Positions 1 to 8,112 of a stretch of 38,911 nt of DNA are shown piece after piece (within the stretch, counting starts at the first letter, position 1; the number at the start of each line of letters is the position of its first letter). The translations under genes were made by a program, and so were the position numbers. The notes beneath the pieces were generated by a model. That model had not been told where the DNA came from. It saw only the letters and a list, made by a program, of their open reading frames with translations, and ran no database searches. Source of the stretch: Thiohalocapsa sp964524185 (GTDB lineage: Bacteria > Pseudomonadota > Gammaproteobacteria > Chromatiales > Chromatiaceae); NCBI GenBank assembly GCA_964524185.1, contig CAZGCI010000033.1:1-38911 (forward strand), read 5' to 3'.

Positions 1-530
1 GGCTATGGCGGCGCAGCGCGAGCTTGGCGAGGGACGTTGTGTGTAATAGTCAGGCCTATCGCCCGGCGACAATTGAGCGTCCCCTCAGGACCCCCGGGGC
101 TCCTGGAGGTGAAGGGGGAACCTATAGACACCACCAGAGCTGAATTGTAAATGCGGCGTTAGTGAATACCCTGGGCGGATACTGCACAAGCTGCAGCAAG
201 GAACACCGACGTCGGTATGGGCCTCGATTTCAGACCACACGTTTAGCGCGATGTGCTCGAACCGACCTCGGAAGCCGACCCCGTTAGCCAAGCTAAACCG
301 GGCTTAAGGTTCGACCAGCGCAATGCCTCGTCGCCGTCTCGGGACGGCAGCTCCTCTTGCCTCATTTGCCCGTCTCGCCCCTAAATCGCGACTCAGCGTT
401 CCGCAACACCACACGGCCGCGCCGCCTTGAGGCCATCGAAGCCAGGGACCGATCGCGGTCGATCGGCCCTCTCACAACGAATGCATGTCGCGAAATTTCC
501 CCACTCAAAAAAGCACGTACAGCAATTCAA
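1..530. other. Stretch without a supported gene
   Basis: No gene is convincing here. A 68-codon minus-strand frame (85-291) is open, but it has no recognisable domain and no clear ribosome binding site, so it is not called. The stretch lies downstream of the dynamin operon on the minus strand and may hold that operon's 3' end. No tRNA or IS terminal repeat was recognised. Confidence 0.5.
500..527 (-). terminator. Weak candidate terminator after the dynamin operon
   Basis: Just past the stop of the small last gene, the minus strand carries a short GC-bracketed self-complementary segment (around GTAC) followed by six consecutive T residues (complement of 507-512). The stem is short, so this is only a weak intrinsic-terminator candidate. 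Its support is mainly its position at the operon end. Confidence 0.25.
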
Positions 531-890
531 TCAGTCCAGCCGAATAGCTTTGCTAAGGGCGCCGTATATGTCGCCGAACTTTTCGAGGGAGCTCTCTTTA
601 GCGCTGTTCCAAAACAGGCCCTCCACTTCTGCCAGATGTGTGTCATGAATGATGCGCAGAAAGTACAGGCGTGCATGTGGGTTAGCGATCTGATTAACCT
701 TCTGGGCAATAGCGTTCTCGACTGCCTGAAACTGATAGTGGTCTTTGGCAACCCCGAGAAGAACGCTGAATTGGTCAAGCAGTGCCATCCACACGGCCTC
801 AGGATTTTTTTTGTTCCGATAGGCAACCGCGTTGAGCGCCTGCATGAAGCAGAGACGTTCTTCCTCACTCAGACTCAGGGATGGCTGCAT
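531..890 (-). CDS. Small protein of unknown function, last gene of the dynamin operon
   Basis: About 119 residues, soluble, rich in charged residues and predicted mainly helical; I recognise no family. The start at 890 is preferred over an in-frame codon at 920 because GGAGAG lies about 3-5 bases upstream of it. The gene overlaps the end of the third dynamin gene by about 26 bases, which indicates translational coupling. Motifs seen include an N-terminal LSEEERLCFMQ segment and a central HDTHLAEVEG segment. There is no signal peptide or membrane segment. Being coupled to three GTPases suggests an accessory or regulatory subunit, but that is inference from position only. It could also be a decaying leftover gene. 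Confidence 0.6.
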   Translation of the reverse strand: MQPSLSLSEEERLCFMQALNAVAYRNKKNPEAVWMALLDQFSVLLGVAKDHYQFQAVENAIAQKVNQIANPHARLYFLRIIHDTHLAEVEGLFWNSAKESSLEKFGDIYGALSKAIRLD

Positions 891-2559
891 GGTCTCTCCA
901 AATCGCGAGGGCCTCTGCATGGCGTTCGTTAGCGCCGTTGCACAAGGCTTTCAGTTCTGCCAGCACGTTCAGACACGACGGATCACGCACTAAACGTTCT
1001 ATGTCTGAGCGGAAATCTCGTTTCAATGCTTCTTGCAGTTGACGCTCGCAGTATTCTGATAGGGTCATCACTGTCCCTGGGACGCCAACTTGGAGAACAC
1101 CGTCTTGCTCGATGCTCAAGCAGAGACGCCAATCGAACGGCTCAAACTGTATACAGACGTGATCAAGCAGTTCGACCGTCCGCTCGAGCGCAGGAAGACC
1201 GAATGGGACAAAATGACCACGAGGGGATATCAGTTGCTCGTGCACTAGGTGATGATAGTCCCGCAATGTCACCGCCTGTGCTCGTAGGTTCACATGCGCT
1301 TCGGGTAGCGCGCCCTGTATCGCCTCTAGTAACTCGATGGATTCAGTTAAGTGCTGGGTGTGCCACTTCCGCACGAACCGAGCGTAAGCGCATGCCGCCG
1401 ACTGGAGCGCGCGCACCACGGGCGCGCGGGTGTAATCCATAACGAAGGAGGTCGTGGACGCGGTACCTTGCTTCGCCGCTTTTCGCACGGTTTCAGCGTG
1501 CTTCCATAGCGCTGAATGCAAATCTGCGATCTGTTCCTTCAACTCTTTCTGTAAATCCGGTTCGCTCTTATCCGCAAGAGATTGAGACTGGCTCAACGCA
1601 TGCATGACGTCGCAGCGCCGTTCGAGCTCCCGATAGCGTTCCGCCTCATCCTCCAGGGTTCGGGCGAGCCGCTCCCACTCATCGCTGACGAGCCGAGTGG
1701 ACCACGGCACATCCACATTGAAGATGTCGTTTCCGAGACGGGACTTGGTTTGCTCGAGCTTGCCACGCCAGAACTCCCCCGTCTCGCGACAGGAAATCAG
1801 CTCCAGCGTCTTGGACTCGAAGAAATCGAGAAAGCCGATCTCGCCGAAGTACGTCTCCAGATCGCGTCGAGACTCTTCCCAGGCGGTATCGTCAGCGACG
1901 TTGATATCCGCTTTATTGACGATGAGCCAGATGCGCTTCCCTCGCTCCTTCAGCAGCCGCAGTTTATCGAACTCGGTTTGCTTAGCCGGCTGCACGGCGT
2001 CGGTGATCCAGAACACGATATCAGCGCTATCCAAAATGCCTAGGGTTCTTTCGTCCATGGCCTGATCGTGATTGAAACCTGGCGTATCCACCAGCTGCAG
2101 CTTGGTCAGCAGCGGCTCATCGAGAAACACTCGCACCTCGGAAATACGTTCGAGATCCTGAGCGACATGGATGTCGTGAACCTTCGCCGCCCGTTGCAAC
2201 TCGGCGAAATCCTGATGGCTGATCACCTTCGTCTCCTTGCCCAGCGCAGCGTCACGGTCGATCTCAACCCGGCCGACCTCGTCCTGGCCTGCATGGACAA
2301 GCCGGGTTAGGGTCGCGGTCTTCGGGAGGATCGCCACCGGCAGAGCATCGGTTCCCAGCAGACGGTTCAGGAAGCTGGACTTGCCCGCACTGAACTCCCC
2401 GAGCACTACCACCGTGAGGGGCGCTTCGGCCAGATACCGAATGCGCCGGGTAATCTCGGTGGTCGAAGCGCTACGCCCCTTTAGGACCTTCTCTATCTTC
2501 TTCGCGGCAACAACCCGCTGATCGTAGCGCAGCACCTCACGCTTGTTGGACTGACTCAT
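865..2559 (-). CDS. Dynamin-like GTPase, third of three (soluble type)
   Basis: A 564-residue P-loop GTPase of the bacterial dynamin superfamily. The G1 motif GEFSAGKS is at residues 54-61, a G2 Thr lies in the PKTATLT segment (79-85), G3 DTPG is at 158-161, and a fully canonical G4 NKAD is at 215-218. The rest is a long, charged, mostly helical region as in dynamin stalks. Unlike the two upstream genes it has no evident hydrophobic membrane segment, so it is likely cytosolic or a peripheral partner. It starts with ATG overlapping the upstream stop (ATGA). The dynamin family hydrolyses GTP to oligomerise and deform membranes; the specific cellular role here is unknown. Confidence 0.88.
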   Translation of the reverse strand: MSQSNKREVLRYDQRVVAAKKIEKVLKGRSASTTEITRRIRYLAEAPLTVVVLGEFSAGKSSFLNRLLGTDALPVAILPKTATLTRLVHAGQDEVGRVEIDRDAALGKETKVISHQDFAELQRAAKVHDIHVAQDLERISEVRVFLDEPLLTKLQLVDTPGFNHDQAMDERTLGILDSADIVFWITDAVQPAKQTEFDKLRLLKERGKRIWLIVNKADINVADDTAWEESRRDLETYFGEIGFLDFFESKTLELISCRETGEFWRGKLEQTKSRLGNDIFNVDVPWSTRLVSDEWERLARTLEDEAERYRELERRCDVMHALSQSQSLADKSEPDLQKELKEQIADLHSALWKHAETVRKAAKQGTASTTSFVMDYTRAPVVRALQSAACAYARFVRKWHTQHLTESIELLEAIQGALPEAHVNLRAQAVTLRDYHHLVHEQLISPRGHFVPFGLPALERTVELLDHVCIQFEPFDWRLCLSIEQDGVLQVGVPGTVMTLSEYCERQLQEALKRDFRSDIERLVRDPSCLNVLAELKALCNGANERHAEALAIWRDHAAIPESE

Positions 2560-4439
2560 CCGTTCACCCGTAGCTCCAGTCCATCGATTTCGGCGCGTAG
2601 CGCTTCAAGCCGGGCACCCTGATCCTCGATGCGCTGAATGGCATCGAGTTCCATGAGCCGTGCATCCAACGCACGAGTGATGTCGTTGTCGACGTTGGCA
2701 CAGATCTGCGAGATGCGTTGACGCTGATTCCGCTTGAGTTGATTAAGCGTCTTCCAGTGCTCGTCTTCAATCTCGTTCTGGAGCTTGTTGCAGGCCGCGC
2801 CGACTTGATTCCTGAGGGCGGCTTGCCCCTGTGCGTTCACCATGTAGGCACCCCCGAGCAGCAGAGCACCGATCGCAATCGCCGGCACGCCGAAAAGCAT
2901 GAAGCTAGATGCTGCAGCGGCAGGGGCGCCGGTGAAAAAGGCGCCGACAGTAGCCAGGGCTCCTGGGGTCGCCGTGGCCACTGTCGCGGTCTGCCAAGCG
3001 GCGCCAGCGCCCATCAGCAGCCCAGCGAGCCCCATCCCACCCATGGCTATGGGTGCGCTCTGCGCCAGAGGTGTACCGTCGAGCCCTTGCCAGCGCAGCA
3101 CGTACTCTTCCATGGTCAGGGCATTGCTCGGCAGGATTCCAATGTTGGCCTTTTGACCTTCAATGGTTGCCCGAAGCCGCTCGAGGAAGGCCGCATCCAT
3201 GGCCTCCAACTTGCGGGCGGTCTGCTTCTGCAGATGGCTAAGACGCTGGGAAAAAACGGTGTTGATCTCCTTGGCGGAACCCAACGCCAGGGCCTCTTTT
3301 TGCAGAGCCATCACTCCGCTTTGCAGGCCCATGAACAGCTGCTGGAATTGCCCTTGATACCACTTAAAATCCAGTACCAACAGACGCTGAAGACTGTTGA
3401 GAAAGGTCTCCCGCTGCTGTTCATAATCCTTGATCTCTTGCTGCAGTTGGGTCCGTCGCCGAGCCTGGCCCTGAGCATCGAGCCCGAGCAGTGCGAGGCG
3501 GTCATCCAGCATCGTCGCGTATTTTGCCAACTCCTGGTTGAAGCGGCGAACCCGGAACGCCAGCACCTCTTGCGACTTGCGGTCGCTGAGGGTATCCCAG
3601 ACCTGCTCCTGGATCAGTCCCGCATTCTCGCCGGTTGCGGCCGAGACAGGCAGGATCGGGATGGCGTGGGCAGCGCCCGACGCCACTGCTCGCTTGGCCA
3701 AGGATGTCTGAACACGTTGATCGACATACGCCAGCACCTCATCGCGTTGTGAGGCCTCAATCCGATCCCAGTAATTGATGACGATAAAGAGCCGCCCGAG
3801 CAACTCACGGCTCAAGACCTCGCCCTCGAAGACCGTCTTCTCATAAAGCGTCCAAGGGCGCATCGCATTGATGAAGAACAGCACGCCATCGGCCTGATTG
3901 AGGTAGTCGAACGTCAATTTCATCCGCTCAGGATTGGGATCATTGAGTCCTGGGGCATCAACGATCTCGAGTCCGGCAGGCAGCGTTGGAACCTCGACCA
4001 AGACTAGGGAACTGCTGTCGGCCACCTGATTTCCCGCGGTCGAGACCCAGGCCTTGAGCGTCTCGGCGATATCCTCGGTGACGACCTCCTCCTCCAGGTC
4101 GACGCCCTCTTGCGCTGACGGCTGATAGCGGACAGCGCGCAGTTGCGGACCATGGCAGATGCGGGTCGGGAGGGTGGTGGTCGGTGTGGACCAGGCCGGT
4201 AACAGATCCTGGTTGAGCAAGAAGCGATTGATGAAGCTGCTCTTGCCCGTGCTGAAGTCTCCGACGAGCAGCACCCGGAGCCGCAAATCGCCGTCGAGCG
4301 CATCGCGAGCGGCCCGCAGCAAGGCCAGATCCGGTGCAGGGTCTGGCATCACATCGCCGGTTTCGAGCACCTCAAGCAGCCGATCATACTGCGCCTGCAA
4401 CTCCTGTTTGCGTGGGTGGAAGCTCACGAGATCAGTCAC
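2556..4439 (-). CDS. Dynamin-like GTPase, second of three (membrane-anchored type)
   Basis: A 627-residue dynamin-family GTPase. G1 GDFSTGKS is at residues 60-67, G2 Thr residues lie in STPTTTLPT (84-92), and G3 is DAPG at 161-164. The G4 position reads NYWD (222-225), keeping N-x-x-D but without the usual Lys. Residues about 320-430 are charged and helical or coiled. Residues about 464-534 are Gly/Ala-rich and hydrophobic, enough for two membrane passes or a membrane-inserting paddle. A further charged helix follows. The start is GTG, with GAGGA six bases upstream, and it overlaps the preceding gene by 8 bases. A paralogue of, but clearly different from, both neighbours; probably a hetero-oligomer partner. 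Confidence 0.88.
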   Translation of the reverse strand: MTDLVSFHPRKQELQAQYDRLLEVLETGDVMPDPAPDLALLRAARDALDGDLRLRVLLVGDFSTGKSSFINRFLLNQDLLPAWSTPTTTLPTRICHGPQLRAVRYQPSAQEGVDLEEEVVTEDIAETLKAWVSTAGNQVADSSSLVLVEVPTLPAGLEIVDAPGLNDPNPERMKLTFDYLNQADGVLFFINAMRPWTLYEKTVFEGEVLSRELLGRLFIVINYWDRIEASQRDEVLAYVDQRVQTSLAKRAVASGAAHAIPILPVSAATGENAGLIQEQVWDTLSDRKSQEVLAFRVRRFNQELAKYATMLDDRLALLGLDAQGQARRRTQLQQEIKDYEQQRETFLNSLQRLLVLDFKWYQGQFQQLFMGLQSGVMALQKEALALGSAKEINTVFSQRLSHLQKQTARKLEAMDAAFLERLRATIEGQKANIGILPSNALTMEEYVLRWQGLDGTPLAQSAPIAMGGMGLAGLLMGAGAAWQTATVATATPGALATVGAFFTGAPAAAASSFMLFGVPAIAIGALLLGGAYMVNAQGQAALRNQVGAACNKLQNEIEDEHWKTLNQLKRNQRQRISQICANVDNDITRALDARLMELDAIQRIEDQGARLEALRAEIDGLELRVNG

Positions 4440-6396
4440 GGGACTTCCTCACCGGCGGGATCGCCGCGATGAAGCCGGCACGCAGGCATTCGATGCGCTG
4501 CCGCTCTGCTCGGAGCTGGTCGCGTTCTAGCCGCGCGGCGAGTAGGCGACGCTCTTCTAAGATCAAGGCCTCCGGGAAACGGGCATTGAGCACGCCGTCG
4601 GTGATCTGCTCGGGATCAACGGCCTGATCGAGTCGCGCTTTGACCTCGGCGCGCAAGTTAGCGATCAGAGTACTGAGTTGTTGAACGTAGGCGGCGCGAC
4701 TTTGTTGTTGCTGCCAGTCCCGGATGCGGTCGCGTATCCAGCCATAGCCGCTCACAACGCCTCCTGCGGCTCCTCGCACCATCACCGGCGCATTGCTTGC
4801 GACGGCGCCTACTCCGGCACCAACCAGCGCGCCGACGGTCACACCGACGCCGGGGATGAGGCTGGCCAGACCGGCGGTCAGAGCAAAGACACTGGTTGCT
4901 CCGAGCACCCAGGGTAACGCCGCGCTGACAACAAAATAGCCTGCCGCGGCGAGGCTGGTGCTTGCCAACACGGGCCCGAGATCAAAGCCCGGGCGAACGC
5001 CATCGATGCGGGCGCTAGCACGCGCAGCCATTGGCAGGATGCGCTGATCCAGATCCTGAAAAGCGCCGCTCAGATCCTCGCGAAAGGCGCCAAGCAAGAC
5101 GGTCAAACGTTCTTCCACGGCCATGCGCAAGCGCTTACCCGGGCCATCGCCGGAAAGCACATCGAGGGGCGCGGTGGCGACCCAGTCTTGCAAGACTCGA
5201 GCGATGTCATCGAAGGCACTATCAACATCACGCAACAGGACAGTCTTGCGTTCAGCGATGCGACTTTGCAGCGCCAGCTCTTCCTCGCGGATCGCCACGC
5301 GAAAGTCGGTGATGGCCTGGTTGATGTCAATGAGGGCTTGGCCATGACTCGCGTCCTCATCATCGACGGCCTCCAACGCCGCACTCAGTTTGTTCGCCGC
5401 AGACTCCGCGACGCTGCGCAGCAGGCTGTCAGCAGCCGCTTGCAGCAGTGCCTGTTTGCGTGTCGAGGCGTAGTCGTGAACAGCCGTTAGCAGCAGCGCA
5501 TGCTCATTCGGATGGTCGCTGGCCACCGAATTAGCCTTGCCGAGAGCCGCATCGAGGCTCTGGCGAGCACTGCACAGAAAGATGCGCTCACTCAAAGCCT
5601 GCATCGGCCAATTGCGCAACTCGCCCAGCGTTTTAACCACATAGGCACGCACGGAAGCGGCTTCGCTAGGCGGCTTGCTATCACAGAAATTGATGTTGAA
5701 GAAAAACTTATCGAGATCCTTGTGCCGCACGAGGTGACCAAGAAAGTCGGACTCCGACGCCGTCAGGGCCTGCTGCGCACGCAACATCATGATCACCACA
5801 TCCACCTGATCCATCAGGTCGAAGATCACGGACTCAGCCATGCTGGTCGCATCATTCACGCCGGGTGTGTCGTAGATGTGGAAATCCGCCCACGGTGAGG
5901 GTATCTGCAGCCTGATCTCCATCGGCTGGCCGGTTTTTGCCAGGTCTAAGATCGCTTCCTGTGACAGTGTCCGAGATGGCGCGGACATGAACACCGAGGC
6001 TTGCGCTCCACATGTGCCGATTTCCGGCACCGGGTCCCTGAAGGCATCCTCGGCGCCGTCAACAGTGTACGTGTCCGCGACGTCCGCGCGTGCCGCCACG
6101 GAGACCTGCGCCGGACCTTCGTCGTGACAGATGCACATGAGCTGCCGGGTGGTCGGCACAAACCGGGCCGGAAGCAGATCCTGACCGAGGATAGCGTTGA
6201 TGAAGGTGGATTTGCCGGTACTGAATTCGCCGATGATCGCAACGCGCAACGGACGGTGCTGTTGTTCGCGCAACTGCTCGAGCAGTGCGCGCTCGGCAGC
6301 GAGGTCAAGGGGTGTAAGACCGTCGACGTTGGCGGCATCGTCGAGCAAGTCAGACAGCGTTTTCATACCCTGAGTAAGTTCCACGTTGATCGCCAT
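4432..6396 (-). CDS. Dynamin-like GTPase, first of three (membrane-anchored type)
   Basis: A 654-residue dynamin-family GTPase heading the operon. G1 GEFSTGKS is at residues 56-63, G2 Thr in VPTTRQ (80-85), G3 DTPG at 176-179, and a modified G4 NFCD at 236-239. A long helical region precedes a strongly hydrophobic Gly/Ala/Val stretch at about 472-536, which could form a membrane hairpin. A basic, coiled C-terminal segment follows (about 555-650). An AGGAGG sequence lies upstream (complement of 6410-6415), about 13 bases from the ATG, slightly longer than usual. The operon continues with an 8-base overlap into the second dynamin. Family knowledge points to membrane remodelling; a defence or stress role is possible but not shown. 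Confidence 0.88.
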   Translation of the reverse strand: MAINVELTQGMKTLSDLLDDAANVDGLTPLDLAAERALLEQLREQQHRPLRVAIIGEFSTGKSTFINAILGQDLLPARFVPTTRQLMCICHDEGPAQVSVAARADVADTYTVDGAEDAFRDPVPEIGTCGAQASVFMSAPSRTLSQEAILDLAKTGQPMEIRLQIPSPWADFHIYDTPGVNDATSMAESVIFDLMDQVDVVIMMLRAQQALTASESDFLGHLVRHKDLDKFFFNINFCDSKPPSEAASVRAYVVKTLGELRNWPMQALSERIFLCSARQSLDAALGKANSVASDHPNEHALLLTAVHDYASTRKQALLQAAADSLLRSVAESAANKLSAALEAVDDEDASHGQALIDINQAITDFRVAIREEELALQSRIAERKTVLLRDVDSAFDDIARVLQDWVATAPLDVLSGDGPGKRLRMAVEERLTVLLGAFREDLSGAFQDLDQRILPMAARASARIDGVRPGFDLGPVLASTSLAAAGYFVVSAALPWVLGATSVFALTAGLASLIPGVGVTVGALVGAGVGAVASNAPVMVRGAAGGVVSGYGWIRDRIRDWQQQQSRAAYVQQLSTLIANLRAEVKARLDQAVDPEQITDGVLNARFPEALILEERRLLAARLERDQLRAERQRIECLRAGFIAAIPPVRKSRD

Positions 6397-6655
6397 ACTT
6401 CGCGAGTGACCTCCTAACTTGGCAGACAGTGCAGCCCACGTGGTGACCAGGCCGCGAGCACGCCTAGGTTACCGCACCACCGCGCGTCTTGGACTGACGC
6501 CGGTGCTCCGCTGCGGTATCTCCCCCGTGCCTCGTCTGGCCTCTTCTGGCGCCCGTTGCTTCGTGGCGAAGGGCGGATTAACTATCGCGTGCTGTCTCCC
6601 CGACGCGATCGCATCATGGTGCTGACGCTCCAGCCACTGACACTGGTGGATCATC
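6397..6655. other. Region upstream of the dynamin operon and next to the IS remnant
   Basis: This holds the leader and probable promoter of the dynamin operon (minus strand) and the 5' side of a degraded transposase (plus strand). I could not place a convincing -35/-10 pair or terminal inverted repeats of an insertion sequence. Short open frames here have no recognisable content. Confidence 0.4.
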
Positions 6656-6689
6656 GTGTATCCCTGCTCATGCCACCGCCTCTCTAACG

Positions 6690-7030
6690 CATCAGACAGG
6701 GGTCGAGCGGGCCTCTACCTGGCCTCGGAGGCCACCTGCTACCGCGTGTTGCGCGACGCGGGCGCACAGCACCACCGCGGGCGCGCCAAGGCGCCGCGCG
6801 CGAGCGCACCGCCGCCGAGCTACACCGTCGACGATCCCAATCAGGTCTGGTGCTTACGTCTCACCGAACCGCCGGGGTCCGTGAGCGGGCTATTCTTCTA
6901 CCTCAACCTCATCCTCGACCTCTACAGCCGCACCATCCTCGGCTGGGAGGTTTATACGGCGGAGAACAGCCACTGCCGGTCCTCGCCCCGGGCGGCCAAG
7001 ACCTTCACCAGGGAGCGGGGATTTTTTGCA
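6690..7030 (+). pseudogene. Degraded IS3-family OrfB transposase fragment
   Basis: The plus-strand frame reads segments typical of the integrase core of IS3-family OrfB transposases: LYLASEATCYRVLRDAG, HHRGRAKAP, PNQVW, then LFFYLNLILDLYSR and LGWEV. The position where the family has the first catalytic Asp (usually W-x-W-D-I-T after PNQVW) reads WCLRLT, so that Asp is gone. The second catalytic Asp region and the terminal Glu region are missing, because the frame dissolves after about 7030. No OrfA and no terminal repeats are visible. It is an inactive relic that marks past transposition between the dynamin operon and the toxin-antitoxin remnant. Confidence 0.75.
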
Positions 7031-7148
7031 TGCGACAGTACGGAGCGCCACCGTCTTCGACGCCTGCCTAACCGAACACCTGCGCCACATGGCAAGAATT
7101 GCCAACCCTTGGCGACCGTGCCAGCCTGAGGGCAAACGGAGGTGCCCG

Positions 7149-7408
7149 ATGCAGACCATGAACATTTCCCTGCCGATCCGCTCAAGGCGTTCGTTGACGG
7201 GCAGGTGGCCCAGGGGCGCTACAGCAGCGCGAGCGAGTACGTGCGCGAGCTGATTCGTGCCGACGAGCGGCGCAAGGCTCAGGAGGCGCTAGAGTCGGCG
7301 CTCCTCGAAGGGCTGAACAGTCCCGAGGCGCCACTGGCCGCGGAGGACTGGACGGCGATACGCGCGGAGGCCGCAAACCGCCTGGCCGCGCGCAAGCAAC
7401 AAGGCTAG
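7149..7408 (+). pseudogene. parD: ParD-family antitoxin with an apparent 1-base deletion
   Basis: A GGAGG at 7138-7142 stands six bases before ATG at 7149, which begins MQTMNISLP as in ParD-type ribbon-helix-helix antitoxins. The expected continuation (DPLKAFVDGQVAQGRYSSAS, then EYVRELIRADERR) is present but in another frame: one base is missing at about 7173-7175. A GTG at 7142 opens the downstream frame without a frameshift, but it would replace the DNA-binding beta strand with an unrelated sequence and is badly placed relative to the ribosome binding site. The gene is either frameshifted and inactive or carries a sequencing error. The normal partner, parE, follows immediately. Confidence 0.75.
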
Positions 7409-7731
7409 TTGGCCGGGTCTATCGGCGGGCAACGGCACGGCCGGATCTAGTCGAGCACTTCGTCTATCTGGCCGAGACCGCCGGGCAGGACACCGCCGAG
7501 CGATTGCTGGACAGTGCCCGGTCCAGCTTCGAGTTCTTGACCGGACAGCCGATGATGGGCTCCCAGATTCGGACACATCATCCCGCCCTGGCCGGGACGA
7601 GGAAGTGGCCGGTCCGAGACTTCAGGGGCTATCTGATCTTCTATCTGCCGCGCGCGGCCGGGGTCTCCGTGGTTCGGGTACTGCACGGCTCACGGGACTG
7701 GTGGGGCCTGTTGGGGATCGAGACGGCGTAG
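7409..7731 (+). pseudogene. parE: ParE-family toxin with an apparent 1-base deletion near its start
   Basis: From about 7415 the frame encodes a near-complete RelE/ParE-fold toxin: RVYRRATARPDLVEHFVYL, AERLLDSARSSFEFL, GTRKWPVRDFRGYLIFYLP, then VVRVLHGSRDWWGLL. No usable ATG, GTG or TTG lies in that frame at the expected N-terminus. A TTG directly after the parD stop (7409) begins L-A in the neighbouring frame, so restoring one base at about 7414 would give the usual M-A-R-V start. A TTG at 7504 could only yield a truncated protein lacking the first helices. Together with the parD lesion, this indicates a dead module or systematic single-base errors in this stretch. Confidence 0.7.
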
Positions 7732-8112
7732 TCGCTGCCCCCTTCACTGCACGGGAGCCGAGGTCGGACCCCTCGGGCCGAGAAGCGCCCCGTTCCAACC
7801 CTTGGTGTCCGACGGCACCGCCCGGTCGACTGCGGTGTCTGCTTTCCCGCTTTCCGCGACGAGCCGCTCGATGATCCGAGCGAAGCCGGCGCCTTCTTCA
7901 GGGCGCAGGGGGCCAAGGTTAAAACCTTCGATCTGTCGGGCCGCCGCTGAGCGTCCCTTGGCGGTCGCCAACACAACCATGCTCGGGGTGGCGATAGCGG
8001 CCACCCGACGACCGGAGGCCCAACGGCTTCTTAGTGAGCCCTTGCGGACGCGAAGCGTCGCCGGTTGGATTGGCGGCATATGGTGGGCAGCCGCCAGCCC
8101 GGGCGGCGCGGA
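7732..8112. other. Intergenic stretch, no supported gene
   Basis: Several open frames cross this 381-base stretch. One on the minus strand (7744-8079) includes a protein-like segment (RQIEGFNLGPLRPEEGAGF), but I recognise no family and it lacks a good start. It could be a gene remnant. No RNA gene or repeat was recognised. Confidence 0.4.

Noticed and set aside
85..291. 68-codon minus-strand frame at the window start
   Set aside because: Open and somewhat protein-like, but there is no domain, start signal or neighbour support.
2718..3752. 344-codon plus-strand frame inside the second dynamin gene
   Set aside because: Antisense; the opposite strand has a full-length GTPase with all motifs, so this frame is not a gene.
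6690..7030. Functional IS3 element
   Set aside because: The first catalytic Asp is replaced, the rest of the DDE region is missing, and no terminal repeats or OrfA were found.
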